Assembly: GCA_964505535.1 (NCBI GenBank)
Contig: CAZDIU010000002.1
Coordinates: 11,922 to 75,921, forward strand
Direction: 5' to 3'
From: JAABRU01 sp964505535
Lineage (GTDB): Bacteria > Desulfobacterota > Desulfobacteria > Desulfobacterales > Desulfococcaceae
DNA: 64,000 bases
The position numbers and the translations under genes are program-made. The notes beneath the pieces were generated by a model, which searched no databases, was not told the DNA's origin, and saw only the letters and a program-made list of their open reading frames with translations. Below are positions 18,701-26,123 of this stretch, one piece after another (the stretch's first letter is position 1; each line of letters starts with the position of its first letter).

Positions 18701-21700
18701 GCTGTTCCGCATTCTGATGGAGTATTTTAACCTGCTCCAGCATCTCCGCCCGCATCGCGTTGGCATTTTTTTTCGCAGACTCGGCACGTATTGCAGAAAT
18801 TTCATCCTGCATTGCCCTTTCACGCATCACTCTGAGATTGGCTGCTGCTTCTGCACTTTTCAGTGTTTTTGCATTTTTTGCCTCTTCAGCCGCAAGAAGG
18901 ATCCTGTTGTTCTCTTCTATCCTTTTGACAAGACTGTCCTGCGCAGACGTGTCTGTTTCCATGGACAATGACTTTTTGAGCCGGTAGTTTTCCGTGGCAG
19001 CAACTCTTGCTGTGGCGGCAAGGATGTTGAGTTCCTGTGTGACAGAAGAGAAATCTGTTTTCACTTCCGGGGGGTTATCTTCAACTCCTTTCACAAAGTC
19101 TCTGATTTTCTGCGCCATTTCATCTGTCTTTTCAGACAGGGGCTTCTCAGATGATCCGTGGCCTGTGAAAGCCACTTTCACTTCCGCTGTTTCCGCAGCA
19201 GTCAGTCCTCTCCGGAATTCCATCACCTTTGCGGCAATTTTATCCAGTTCTGTATTAACCTGATCCGTGTTCAGTGTCAGCGGGATGGAAGAGACTGTCA
19301 GAACTTTCTGCCGGTAGGATTCCAGGTTTTTTTCTGTCTGTGCAATCTGGCCCCGAACCATTTCCATTTCTGTCTGGAAAGCGTTCTTCTGTTTTTCCAG
19401 TATGTCAATGGTGGCCTTGAACGCATCTTCCATGCCTTTTGCGGCAAGAGATGCCGTGTCCTTTATATCCATGACAGCATTGCCGTTTTCGTCTTTTACG
19501 TCACGGGCAAGGGACTGGAACAGGACAGACGCCTTTTTGACCATATCCTTGTTTCCCTGCTCAATACCTTCGTTAAGCAGACGGTTGGCCTCGGCACGGT
19601 CATCCAGCCACCGTTCCTCATCGGTCATGGTCTTCTGCTGGATGTTCCGGAGAGCGTCCGCATAAGCGGCATATTCGCCTTTTATCTCACTGTTTATGCC
19701 TTCAACCTGACCCTTCAACTGGTCAAATCTGGTTTTGAGAGAGTCAATGTATTTTTCCAGCGTACCTGCCGCTTTTTCGTATGTCTGTTTTATTCCGGAC
19801 ACATAGGTTTCATTCGCAACTTCCATGTACCCCGCAATCTGCCCTTCATATTCTTTGCGGGTGATGACGTTTTCCGCGTACAACTGTTTTGCCCGCTCCA
19901 TGAAATCAGCCACAACCCCCAGAACCTTTTCTTCTCTTGTCCGGGTGTCATTCTCCATTTTGCTGTTTGCAATGAAATAATCTGCGTATTCCTCTGCCCG
20001 CAAAGCGGCAAGGCTTTTAATTCTGTCCTCTTCTGTTATCTTCAGTGTCCGTGCTGTTTTTTCATATGCACTGGCCTTTGCGTCCAGGTCCTTCTGGAAC
20101 TTTACAAAATCCACTTTCTGAACTGCGTCCATTTCCTCATACGCAGCGCGCATGGAATCCGGCATTCTTTCTATGGCTGTTTTGAAAATCTTCAGTGTCC
20201 GGGCGGATGTGCTTTCAATTCTGTCCATTTCCGCAATGTATTTGTCAGACATTGCCTGTATCTGCTTTCCGGACAGGTTGGCGGATTTCCCCATATCCCC
20301 GATATAGGCGATCACCCTGTCACGGGACCATCCCCATTTGGTGGTGAATTCTGTAAGTGTTCTTGTTGTCTGATCAAGCTGATCCCGATATGTCTGCTGC
20401 GCTCTTTCCACATCAGCATCACTGACAAAAAACTGGCCGAGAACGTCATAGTTTATTGCCGCTGCCCTGTTTACCTCTTTCTCATATCTCCGTAAGGATT
20501 CCGCAGCAGACGCAAACTGATTTTCCAGTTTGTCCATTGCCATTTTGTCCAATATTGCGGACAACTCCTCTGTGCTCAGGGACGCGATATCCGCAACATC
20601 TGCATATGACCGCACTTCTTTTGCCAAATCAGGAAACTGTTCCGCAAATCTTGCGACTGCCTGCGCAGCATCTTCGTGTGCGGTCAGAGAACCGGAAGCC
20701 TGAATCTCTTTCAGCGTATTGTTGAAATATTCCAAGGATTCATAGGCATTTTTGTAATTGATGGACATTGCCGCAGCAGATTCCGCAGCTTTCCGGTTGG
20801 CATTGATAAGGACGTTGATGGCATAAACTGCTGCTCCGACTGCAACGATGATCAGATTCAGAGGCGTAAGAACAGCCTGCACACCCGCGGCAAGGGCTGT
20901 GAAGGCCGCATTTGCCGCGTTTGCATACTGTCCCAACGCTATCAGCCTCTGCACTGCCTGAATAGCCGCAAATCGCATCAGTTTGGCGTTGAGGAGTTCA
21001 ACCGCTGTAACAATCAGGTGTACACCGCTTGCCAGTAATCCTATCTGTACCGTCATTTTCCCCCAGTTGGATGCAAGAAAAACTTCCGCCCATTCTGTCG
21101 CCTTTTTCAGTCCGTCAGCCACAAAATGCAGAAGTCCGCCCACCCCCGCCTGCCCCAGCAGACCGGCAAGAATGGTGGCACGGTCAGCAAGATTCTTGAA
21201 TTTCACGGCCAGACCCTCTGCCTGAATGCCTGCCATTTCTGCAGAGGTTCCGGTTTCCTTTACCATGCGGAGCGCTTCATCATAGTCCGACCCTGTGGCA
21301 AAACTCTTGACCAGAATGGCCGCTGCCTGCGCCCCTCTGAGTCCGAAATAGTCATACGCCTTCCCCATGTCCACAGCCGCCTTTTCACTGTCCCACAGCA
21401 GGGAAGCCAGATTGGTCAACGCCACGTCCATGCCGACAAGACGCGGGTTCATTTCATCCAAAGCCACACCGCTTGCCATCAGGGAAGCGGCCAGTTTTTC
21501 ATTGGGAGAAATCAGTTTGGCAATGACCTGACGCAAGCCTGTGCCGATGGTGGATGCCTGGCTTCCGTGATCCGCCATAACCATCATGCTCGCGGCCATC
21601 TCTTCCAGAGACATGCCTGCCTCTGCTGCGGTGGTTCCTACGTAGTTCATGGCAATGCGGAGCTTTTCAACGGTGAGCTTGGACTTGTCTATGGCATTGG

Positions 21701-22322
21701 CCCATACATCCGCGACCCGCACAGACTCTTTGGCATTCAGCCCGAAGGAAGCAAGGGTTGTGGTCAGCAGATCCGCAGCATCCTGCATGTCTGCCAGCGT
21801 ACCGGTGGCAAGGTTGGCAGTGGCTTTGATGGCATCAATGGCCTCAGAAGCAGAAAACCCGGACTGTGTCAGAAGAACCATGCCTTCCGCAATTTCAGTG
21901 GTGGAAAATTTGGTGACACGGGCAACGTCAATAATTGCTTTTGCCATGACAGCAATTTCTGATGCTGTGGCTCCGGATATGGCCTGAAGGTTTGCCAGAG
22001 CCTGATCAAACTGTATGATTTCGGTTATGCACGCTTTTGCTGCACTTGCAATGCTGTAAAGCGCAGTTGCTGCCGCGGCAAAAATTGCCTGCTCGCCCAT
22101 TTTTTCAACAATTCTTTCAAAATATTCGGCAAGCCCTTTGGTTTCCTGCGAGGTGTTTTTGATTTCTTTTTCAAAATCCCTGATATTGGCATTGGCAACC
22201 TGACTGACTTCTTTTGTCAAAGCGCCGATGCGCTTCAGGGATGCCTCAACGGTTTTGATGCCGGCCATGAGGTTGTCAATTTTGGCCTCAAATATTGCCC
22301 CCAGAGTAATGTTCCTGTCCAT
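12750..22322 (-). CDS. Tail tape-measure protein
   Basis: 3190 residues. The N-terminal 380 residues are the TP901-type tape-measure domain (FDQALANLQAISGATASEIA, AEGMVLLTQSGFSASEAIDA, MSLEEMAASMMVMADHGSQA). Hydrophobic segments follow at about 400-500 (region VLTPLNLIIVAVGAAVYAINV), then more than 2000 residues of coiled coil broken by further hydrophobic clusters near 1560-1930. The C-terminus carries the usual GGGEVPGSGDGDTVPAMLTP hinge. At about 0.15 nm per residue the tail would be near 480 nm (family rule of thumb). A strong hairpin lies between this gene and the tail chaperones upstream. Its stop codon forms the edge of the cassette array. Confidence 0.95.
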   Translation of the reverse strand: MDRNITLGAIFEAKIDNLMAGIKTVEASLKRIGALTKEVSQVANANIRDFEKEIKNTSQETKGLAEYFERIVEKMGEQAIFAAAATALYSIASAAKACITEIIQFDQALANLQAISGATASEIAVMAKAIIDVARVTKFSTTEIAEGMVLLTQSGFSASEAIDAIKATANLATGTLADMQDAADLLTTTLASFGLNAKESVRVADVWANAIDKSKLTVEKLRIAMNYVGTTAAEAGMSLEEMAASMMVMADHGSQASTIGTGLRQVIAKLISPNEKLAASLMASGVALDEMNPRLVGMDVALTNLASLLWDSEKAAVDMGKAYDYFGLRGAQAAAILVKSFATGSDYDEALRMVKETGTSAEMAGIQAEGLAVKFKNLADRATILAGLLGQAGVGGLLHFVADGLKKATEWAEVFLASNWGKMTVQIGLLASGVHLIVTAVELLNAKLMRFAAIQAVQRLIALGQYANAANAAFTALAAGVQAVLTPLNLIIVAVGAAVYAINVLINANRKAAESAAAMSINYKNAYESLEYFNNTLKEIQASGSLTAHEDAAQAVARFAEQFPDLAKEVRSYADVADIASLSTEELSAILDKMAMDKLENQFASAAESLRRYEKEVNRAAAINYDVLGQFFVSDADVERAQQTYRDQLDQTTRTLTEFTTKWGWSRDRVIAYIGDMGKSANLSGKQIQAMSDKYIAEMDRIESTSARTLKIFKTAIERMPDSMRAAYEEMDAVQKVDFVKFQKDLDAKASAYEKTARTLKITEEDRIKSLAALRAEEYADYFIANSKMENDTRTREEKVLGVVADFMERAKQLYAENVITRKEYEGQIAGYMEVANETYVSGIKQTYEKAAGTLEKYIDSLKTRFDQLKGQVEGINSEIKGEYAAYADALRNIQQKTMTDEERWLDDRAEANRLLNEGIEQGNKDMVKKASVLFQSLARDVKDENGNAVMDIKDTASLAAKGMEDAFKATIDILEKQKNAFQTEMEMVRGQIAQTEKNLESYRQKVLTVSSIPLTLNTDQVNTELDKIAAKVMEFRRGLTAAETAEVKVAFTGHGSSEKPLSEKTDEMAQKIRDFVKGVEDNPPEVKTDFSSVTQELNILAATARVAATENYRLKKSLSMETDTSAQDSLVKRIEENNRILLAAEEAKNAKTLKSAEAAANLRVMRERAMQDEISAIRAESAKKNANAMRAEMLEQVKILHQNAEQQKSIQTSAAAEHEGIIANIFGKTVGRIATFFTDWKSLLSEEQQGWLKHHEAIEQETDHHNERMSLAQEAFNMDMNAMELERMDATKKTYQQLYEVTGDTDLLEKVKKDHQKMMIAEEVKNATILKDAELAHRKYLSDMEIFQQNVLDTQVRFAQKNAEEYRRLYEQTGNTEYINLWRENSKKIIDVELEKTARVVKSEADMNEIRTRKLREFEDEALKIRTDKLKSQMDIAEQLGMTGEVERLSKLIVDAEKNRYTRMADILKEYSAKKEAILRQSSQTAIKIAEGEANSFIFHTGRVIKGIETFYDRMMAMSVAWETIGVAGWAATTTEAGYSVFHEITEIVVSIYGKMAELSLNLPSYIAIALKKTANVLKNNALAIKITDLLLPKSWEKELASRIEDAAEVMKEGANKIKEYTEPISETVKSWNIHWFAWFRAMHGDIFPPLISDMEKLNRAYDKGTISLQRMIREGAAIQNAGPRAQAGLGSFLKGEFNAIVGMIDKIKAGFASLGRLGKMLATPITYPFKVLYTLTVGLNKTLGTTIDLFKMMSKSLPGETIQQTATRLKAMGQIGYDAAVMGEKKLIDFSRMFKAVWEGIKKAALAGVDLIKNSLVGLKNYSVAWIRGLGQNRIIGTVAKWVEDIFRVVIRGITYAKGYLSTFLKWISPTVTRYLAVITPVLTKIGAVALRIFNVFGVIMAAVDGWNIGRWIGNIQVGLIKVDDIIQTMWADVDILGKHFGIVWESIKMKVKEIGNVIIGVIPIVRKFFRFDPTENQNAIDDYKREIKSIKALQEDIMLARTYQGDSPTVHQLNKEMEKMKEKTTVMQQLAVQQINADNEAVIAAQMKVKQAEYVATKEVGIQKAVLEEKNRFIREEIEANEKADKERLGKRVEAFAKADDNEYLSAKEKEERVNAMYAAEVENRIADHMKGVERTEKQTIDGVEKEVKVRKGGFEDQLRAKEEAIYEESYMAEGARKFLENQTEKLTDKIIAEKAREIAETRKKDQDKLDEDAKTASARIALNQKLYDVTGNKKYLDSNKELNEELINAEVHRLETFLQMETNNEEEIKKIVEATREKMRNDYAKKELEAAASVAAQKNEILKKQLEQDPYNTELVEQIKANNDTILKSEYEKNVQILTQNAQTTEEITKAQATANDIMKKQASDMNKDLAQIAGADVGPAFAKAMAGVKVVLADYTEEQKTAVSKAQAEYMVFYNNLDAMRKLDFRKMVESTQQQVEEFEKSAARMGLSEEEKSATINRIRKDAFDQFKKQVEDEQKAVAESSLESVLKKIEEKTQRLQQASQDKLDAYQEELSRLEIMQQEAETKFYESQLKGKSVGESAFFKSLKESVGNLSDLSEQELDVIRKSNAEKYAAYTAGLSEDQRFALGKKAFEASLKESVGNLSDMSAQEIEAIKQRNIQLAAAYQQSPKGSPGMTEADLQASMTYADKIRAVQLKMSEERVTAIRSQLGLQETMLDQFADKENSRIAETLGAKKKALSAETAETKTALTMQEKLNAEYAIERANMWAMNPELAKKNGIDMVQIEKEANEALNLLYQENTENRKKSLEESLDIQEDVSDGAAKVQKDYAREVEGIDRAVLEKKKEMYRQAKDALQKELQDSLAMEKQIAEEIKNVRKSLADEQMSTEEKIRDLKRGTMTEQQAYNDKWAEINEKIAKADAMSNAQYEEKTRLLKEAKDAAAGMATEIKEGDKVLVSKEASTKKAISAIEDIQKKMVSVSDARVQVLEKAQAETEKNSDSIKNAMEETNGMLEAIGHVIDDKVKKGLAEAAEEARDLMEELSNPVELDINTEKTRKKFMELVALKDKLSKQGETGASVAMAGGGEVPGSGDGDTVPAMLTPGEYVIPKPVVKSFGVDFFHFLRSLQNAGRERITSALSTAAARIKGYAQGGLVMPEFRFALPQMPSFAPVQHFAAGGPVMAAAGAPHYGTVNLTVGGSSYKMWSDEETARSLMRALTKEQRKKPNG

Positions 22323-22347
22323 TTTTTTTCACTCCCTATATATAAAA

Positions 22348-22382
22348 AAACGGGAGAACCGGGTTGTCCGGTTCTCCCGTTT
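22348..22382 (-). terminator. Rho-independent terminator between tail chaperones and tape measure
   Basis: A 12-15 bp perfect stem (arms CGGGAGAACCGG and CCGGTTCTCCCG, 5-base loop), followed on the minus strand by seven T residues. It lies between the stop at 22389 and the tape-measure start at 22322, so it should lower tape-measure transcription relative to the tail tube and chaperones. Confidence 0.8.
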
Positions 22383-22388
22383 CTGAGG

Positions 22389-22787
22389 TTACTTTCTAAA
22401 TGCCTGCGAAAAGAACTGTCTGTCTTCTTCCATTCTTTTCTCCAGAAATTCTCTCTGCAACTCTTCCGGAAGATGTGCGTAACTTTTTGGGTCTCCGGGG
22501 ATACAGCCTTTGAAGCGCGGGTCTCTGTCTGTGGGCAGATTGCCGGAAACCTCTGCTGTTCCCCCGGTGGGTTCATCCACACCCGCTCCGTGGCAGGCGG
22601 CATAGAATTTCATTTTTTCTGCATCCCGCTCGTAAGCGTGTGTGGTCATTGCCTCTATCTGCCCATAGGTCAGACCGCCTTCTTTGAAGTTTTTCCGGTA
22701 GATGTCTTCAAGCCTGTACTGTCCGTACTGTCCGAGGAAGTAGGTGACGGCTTTGTCAAAGGCGTCTTCAGAAACAGCGGCTTCCAT
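22389..22787 (-). CDS. Tail assembly chaperone, T-like frame (probable frameshift product)
   Basis: 132 codons from the first ATG, but the frame is open further upstream to the A-rich slip site at 22808-22814 in the preceding gene. A -1 shift there gives a fusion of about 255 residues (116 from the first frame, seven linker residues NTGDGGE, then this reading). Its acidic, helical content (YFLGQYGQYRLEDIYRKNF, PEELQREFLEKRMEEDR) and its place before the tape measure fit the gpT part of a lambda-type gpG/gpGT pair. The ATG at 22787 has only a close, weak ribosome site. Confidence 0.65.
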   Translation of the reverse strand: MEAAVSEDAFDKAVTYFLGQYGQYRLEDIYRKNFKEGGLTYGQIEAMTTHAYERDAEKMKFYAACHGAGVDEPTGGTAEVSGNLPTDRDPRFKGCIPGDPKSYAHLPEELQREFLEKRMEEDRQFFSQAFRK

Positions 22788-23155
22788 CTCTCCGCCATCT
22801 CCGGTATTTTTTTTAATGCACCGGAGTAATTGACCTCGAACAGATGCTCGACAATAGACAGGAACTGGTCATTGTCGGTATCGGCAAGCAGTTCCTCTCC
22901 TTTTTCTTCACCGCAGGTTGCATTGGTGAGAATCTGAGCGGCATTCTCCCGCAGGGTTTTCAGAACCAGACCCACCCATACTGTGCTTTTCCGGGCTTCC
23001 TCAATGCCAAGTCCGGAAGCGGACTGCACAGCCGAGAAGATCAGATCGGTCATGTTCAACTGTGCTGCCACAGACAGCGGATAAATGGTAATTTCTCTGA
23101 TTTCCCGGATGCCCACAGGCATTTTTTTTACTTTCGGATTGAGTTCAGAACTCAT
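22670..23155 (-). CDS. Tail assembly chaperone, G-like
   Basis: 161 residues between the tail tube gene and the tape-measure gene, where siphoviruses keep gpG. The sequence is helical and acidic (LGIEEARKSTVWVGLVLKTL, DTDNDQFLSIVEHLFEVN). After residue 116 the reading in this frame turns into low-complexity Ser/Thr/Lys (PSPTSSDSTDSTGLKTSTGK), while the -1 frame is protein-like. That is the usual sign of a programmed frameshift. It binds and protects the tape measure during tail assembly (family knowledge). Confidence 0.7.
   Translation of the reverse strand: MSSELNPKVKKMPVGIREIREITIYPLSVAAQLNMTDLIFSAVQSASGLGIEEARKSTVWVGLVLKTLRENAAQILTNATCGEEKGEELLADTDNDQFLSIVEHLFEVNYSGALKKIPEMAERWKPLFLKTPLTKPSPTSSDSTDSTGLKTSTGKTSKKAV
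22808..22814 (-). promoter_or_regulatory. Probable -1 ribosomal frameshift site
   Basis: On the minus strand the codons read TTA AAA AAA ATA, containing the slippery heptamer A-AAA-AAA within eight A residues. A -1 slip enters the frame of the 22389-22787 reading with no stop in between. Confidence 0.65.
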
Positions 23156-23164
23156 TTATGCTCC

Positions 23165-24088
23165 TTACGCGTTGGGGTTGATCCAGATCTCCCGGCCTGT
23201 GGGGTAATCATCCCATGCACTGTGTCCGCCTGCCACAGAGGAATCCGCACGGGTTCCCTCAAACTTCATGGGAATGTTGCCTTCGGTTTCCGCCTGAGAG
23301 ACATCCACAGACGAAATCACCTGGGCGCGGGGCAGAATCACGGTGTAGGAATGACCGTATCCATACTGCTGCACAGCTTCAATCCGCACATACGCGGGAA
23401 GTCCGCCCACACCCAGTGCCACAGATCCGGAATAATCATCACTGTAATTGTCGGTTCCGGAAATGTACGCTGTGGTGCGGAAGGTGAAAATATCCCCTGC
23501 CGCCCATGTGCCTGTGAAGAAACTGGCCGGGATGGAAAAATACAGGTTGTTGGATGCGTCCGCATTCTGGGGTTCCATTGCGGCATCCAGCGCAGAGAAG
23601 GTATGCACCAAACCTTTGGTTTTGCTCAGAATGGCTCCTGCTGCGGCCCCGGTGAAGTACACGGTGAACTCATCGGAAATGACACCGCCCAGATTGTTGA
23701 CCGCGATGCTCTTGGTTCCGTCAATGGTTCCGGCTGTGCTGACAGGCACTCCGTTCACAGCGGTTGCAGAAACATCGGCAAAAATATCAATGCCGGATGC
23801 AAGAGCGAACATGCGCGGGGTGAATTCCAGAGCTGCTCCTTCCAGAGTGGTTTTGATGCTGGTGCATTCCTTGGCATCCACGGTTTTGGGGAATCCGGAT
23901 GTGAACTCGTAGTATTCACGGGCATCCGTGAACTTGGTGGAAGCCAGCGCTCCGAGGGAATGCGCCGAAGTCAGCACAGGGGTGTTGGTTGCGATGTTGA
24001 CAGCAGACGGGCCTACACGGAGCTGCAGAAGCCCGAGCGGGCGGGTCAGTACATTTTGGGTTACAGGTCCTCTCACATTGATTGCCAT
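23165..24088 (-). CDS. Major tail tube protein (putative)
   Basis: 307 residues, soluble, rich in Ala, Gly, Ser and Thr with alternating strands (FTVYFTGAAAGAILS, IFTFRTTAYISG, AYVRIEAVQQYGYGHSYTVI). It lies directly upstream of the tail chaperone pair and has an excellent ribosome site (CGGGAGG, seven bases before the ATG), as expected for the abundant tail tube protein. The assignment rests on position, size and composition; no signature motif is clear. Confidence 0.65.
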   Translation of the reverse strand: MAINVRGPVTQNVLTRPLGLLQLRVGPSAVNIATNTPVLTSAHSLGALASTKFTDAREYYEFTSGFPKTVDAKECTSIKTTLEGAALEFTPRMFALASGIDIFADVSATAVNGVPVSTAGTIDGTKSIAVNNLGGVISDEFTVYFTGAAAGAILSKTKGLVHTFSALDAAMEPQNADASNNLYFSIPASFFTGTWAAGDIFTFRTTAYISGTDNYSDDYSGSVALGVGGLPAYVRIEAVQQYGYGHSYTVILPRAQVISSVDVSQAETEGNIPMKFEGTRADSSVAGGHSAWDDYPTGREIWINPNA

Positions 24089-24121
24089 TGGGTTGCCTCC
24101 CGTTTTTGTGTGAGTTATGGG

Positions 24122-24694
24122 TTAATCATAAAATACAACTTCACCTGTGAGATACAGATGCGCTTCTGTTTTCCTGCGGAAGACAAGCCCTCTCAGAACT
24201 TTCCCCCCGCTTTTGATCCACAGGCCAAAAGCCTTTTGAATTTCTTTCGGGTTTCCGTTTTTAACGGCCCTGAGAACGCTCAGGGGCCGTCCGTTTCTCT
24301 CAAGTGCTCCAAGCCCGCAGTTGTAGGCAAAGCTGACCAGCGCATCAAACTGCCACTGCTCCGGGCCGTTTATATCGTGCCGCTCAAGTATGGCCGTCAC
24401 GTTTGGGGCATACACTTCCAAATCTTCTGCCAGCATAGCCTCCGCCTCTTCCTCTGTCAGCGCCGGATACAGGGCATAGGCTTTTGCCCTGTCCTTTTCC
24501 CCTCTCAGGAACCGCCTTGTTTTCGGGTCTTTCAGGGCACGTCCCCAGCCGACAGTCCATACCCCCGCGGGGCATGGTTTCGGCTGCAGGCCGATCTGTG
24601 TCAAATCCCCGTCATGCAGGGATTCAAAATATTTTATGACCGCCCTGCATTTCTCAGACGGCCGCATTATGGCTGTTCCGGATTTTTCTGACAT
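24122..24694 (-). CDS. Endolysin, GH24 lysozyme family
   Basis: 190 residues with no clear signal peptide. The catalytic region shows the GH24 pattern: Glu in KYFESLHDG, then AGVWTVGWGRA, matching the fEG...T-[IV]-GyGh motif whose Thr and Asp complete the triad, then FDALVSFAYNCGLGAL and a final AFGLWIKSGGKVLRGLVFRR that fits the wxxxgGkvl.GLvrRR signature. It hydrolyses peptidoglycan at the end of infection. A holin candidate overlaps its start by 28 bases. Confidence 0.9.
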   Translation of the reverse strand: MSEKSGTAIMRPSEKCRAVIKYFESLHDGDLTQIGLQPKPCPAGVWTVGWGRALKDPKTRRFLRGEKDRAKAYALYPALTEEEAEAMLAEDLEVYAPNVTAILERHDINGPEQWQFDALVSFAYNCGLGALERNGRPLSVLRAVKNGNPKEIQKAFGLWIKSGGKVLRGLVFRRKTEAHLYLTGEVVFYD

Positions 24695-24870
24695 ATTTTT
24701 TCTCCTGCTTTTGCCTCAATATACTGTTTTCCGGTGATGATAAAATTCACGAACGGCACAGTGAAAATAAAAATGGTCGGATCGCTCAGATGCCAACTGA
24801 GCGCAAAGGACAGAATCAGCATGGTGTATGCCGTGAATTTTGAACAGGTTATGTACAGGCTCCATTTCAT
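24667..24870 (-). CDS. Holin candidate
   Basis: 67 residues from the ATG at 24870 (AAGGA seven bases upstream; ATGA overlap with the upstream stop). Two hydrophobic segments, about residues 10-28 and 32-50 (TAYTMLILSFALSWHL and IFIFTVPFVNFIITG), with a short charged C-terminus, fit a class II holin. It is immediately upstream of and overlaps the lysozyme gene. No family signature was recognised. Confidence 0.6.
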   Translation of the reverse strand: MKWSLYITCSKFTAYTMLILSFALSWHLSDPTIFIFTVPFVNFIITGKQYIEAKAGEKICQKNPEQP

Positions 24871-25407
24871 TTGTTTTCCTTCTGATTTTTGTCCGTCCAT
24901 TTGTTGATGGACTTGCTGCCTGAACTTGCCAGTTTCTGATCAAGCCAGGTTTCCGTGTCTTTGAAAGCACTGTTACGCGGAAAGATGATGTTGCACTGCA
25001 CACTGTTCTTTGCGATCATGTCAGACAGCAGTTCAATGAATTCTTTTTCAAAACATTTGTTGCAATATTCGCATGTGGTCAGGTCAAATACAATTGCCTC
25101 GCCAAGTTCCCTGTGCTTTTTCACTTTTTCCGACACATACCCGATAAACCCTTTCGGGTTCATCATGCAGTTCGGCGGGAACTGATAGACCACCTTTGTT
25201 CTGAGTGCATATCGCTGTATCGGAACGGCAGACTTAAACACATCTTCCAGTTTCTTTTTCCCCAGAAGAACAAGAACAATGCCTGCCGCGTTCGCCTTCC
25301 AGAAGTCTCTGAAAATAAATAAAAAAAAAAAGAAACAAAACAACAGACAGGATGCGTGTCGTTACACTGAGCGCCTCAAAATATTTTATAAACTCCTGCA
25401 CATTCAT
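24867..25407 (-). CDS. Membrane-anchored protein interrupted by an 11-T homopolymer
   Basis: The natural start is ATG 25407 (MNVQEFIKYFEALSVTTRIL) with AGGA five bases upstream, overlapping the previous stop. The frame breaks in a run of 11 T (25321-25331 on the plus strand). With 10 T it would continue through the hydrophobic segment into FRDFWKANAAGIVLVLLGKK and the 130-residue soluble domain, giving about 179 residues. The soluble part has a C-x-x-C pair (CEYCNKC) and RELGEAIVFDLTTC. Without a frame change the downstream part could start only at the weak TTG 25343. Either a sequencing or assembly indel, slippage, or phase variation. Function unknown. Confidence 0.6.
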
Positions 25408-26123
25408 AATTTCCTGTCTGCCACTGACATAACAGCTCCCACTGCAAGGCTTATCAATACAATTCTGCGAAAAATTTCATCGCGGATGAGCTTCAGTTCC
25501 TTCAGATCAAAAGAGACGATGAAATAGCCCCATACCTTATCCCCGATAATTATCTGGCTCCCCACATAACCGGTGTTCCCAATCTGCAGCATGGAATTGA
25601 TAACCTTGTCAATATCCTTGTGATACGGGAAAAAACGGTGGCTGTAATTTTCTGCATCCAATACTTTGTCCCCTGTGTAATATCCCCACAGGGAATCTGT
25701 GTTGTACCCGCGGTCCATCCCTGTGGGCACATAGCCTTCCCGGTCTGTTATGATTGCCCTGTAAGTGCTGTTGCTGTATCTTTTTTCAAGTTCATTCAGG
25801 CTTCTGGTCAGAATGGAACTGCTCATATATCCGGCAGACCACAGTTCTGTTTCTGTATTTTCCGCATTCGCCAGAAAAAACCTTTTTTTCTTTTCCTCGT
25901 CTGTGAATTTGTAATAGCCTGTTATCCAAAGGTATTCTTTGTTTGCAAACTTTTCAAGAATCTGTGATACAACCGCTGCCCCCATCCGGCTCCAGTGCTT
26001 GGCAAATTTCCAAACCGTGTTTGACTGATTGGCAAATTCAATATGTCCGTATATGCCGAAAAAGAAAACGCACAGAAGCACAGAAAACAGCGGGAGAAGA
26101 ATATGTTTTTTGTATTCCATCAT
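25404..26123 (-). CDS. Cache-type sensor domain between two membrane helices, no signalling output
   Basis: 239 residues from ATG 26123 (ATGA overlap with the upstream gene). Membrane helices at about 6-25 and 215-233 flank an extracytoplasmic domain. That domain resembles the ligand-binding Cache domains of chemoreceptors: ITDREGYVPTGMDRGYNT matches the DxxGYxPxHN motif, and DKVWGYFIVSFDL matches the terminal grhWGa strand. The protein stops just after helix 2, so HAMP, kinase and methyl-accepting parts are missing. It is the first gene of a four-gene group ending in holin candidate and lysozyme. A role in timing lysis or in blocking host receptors by dimerising with them is inference. Confidence 0.65.
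   Translation of the reverse strand: MMEYKKHILLPLFSVLLCVFFFGIYGHIEFANQSNTVWKFAKHWSRMGAAVVSQILEKFANKEYLWITGYYKFTDEEKKKRFFLANAENTETELWSAGYMSSSILTRSLNELEKRYSNSTYRAIITDREGYVPTGMDRGYNTDSLWGYYTGDKVLDAENYSHRFFPYHKDIDKVINSMLQIGNTGYVGSQIIIGDKVWGYFIVSFDLKELKLIRDEIFRRIVLISLAVGAVMSVADRKL

Noticed and set aside
22844..24691. 615-codon plus-strand frame opposite the tail tube and lysozyme genes
   Set aside because: Antisense shadow; the minus-strand genes have strong ribosome sites and recognisable domains.
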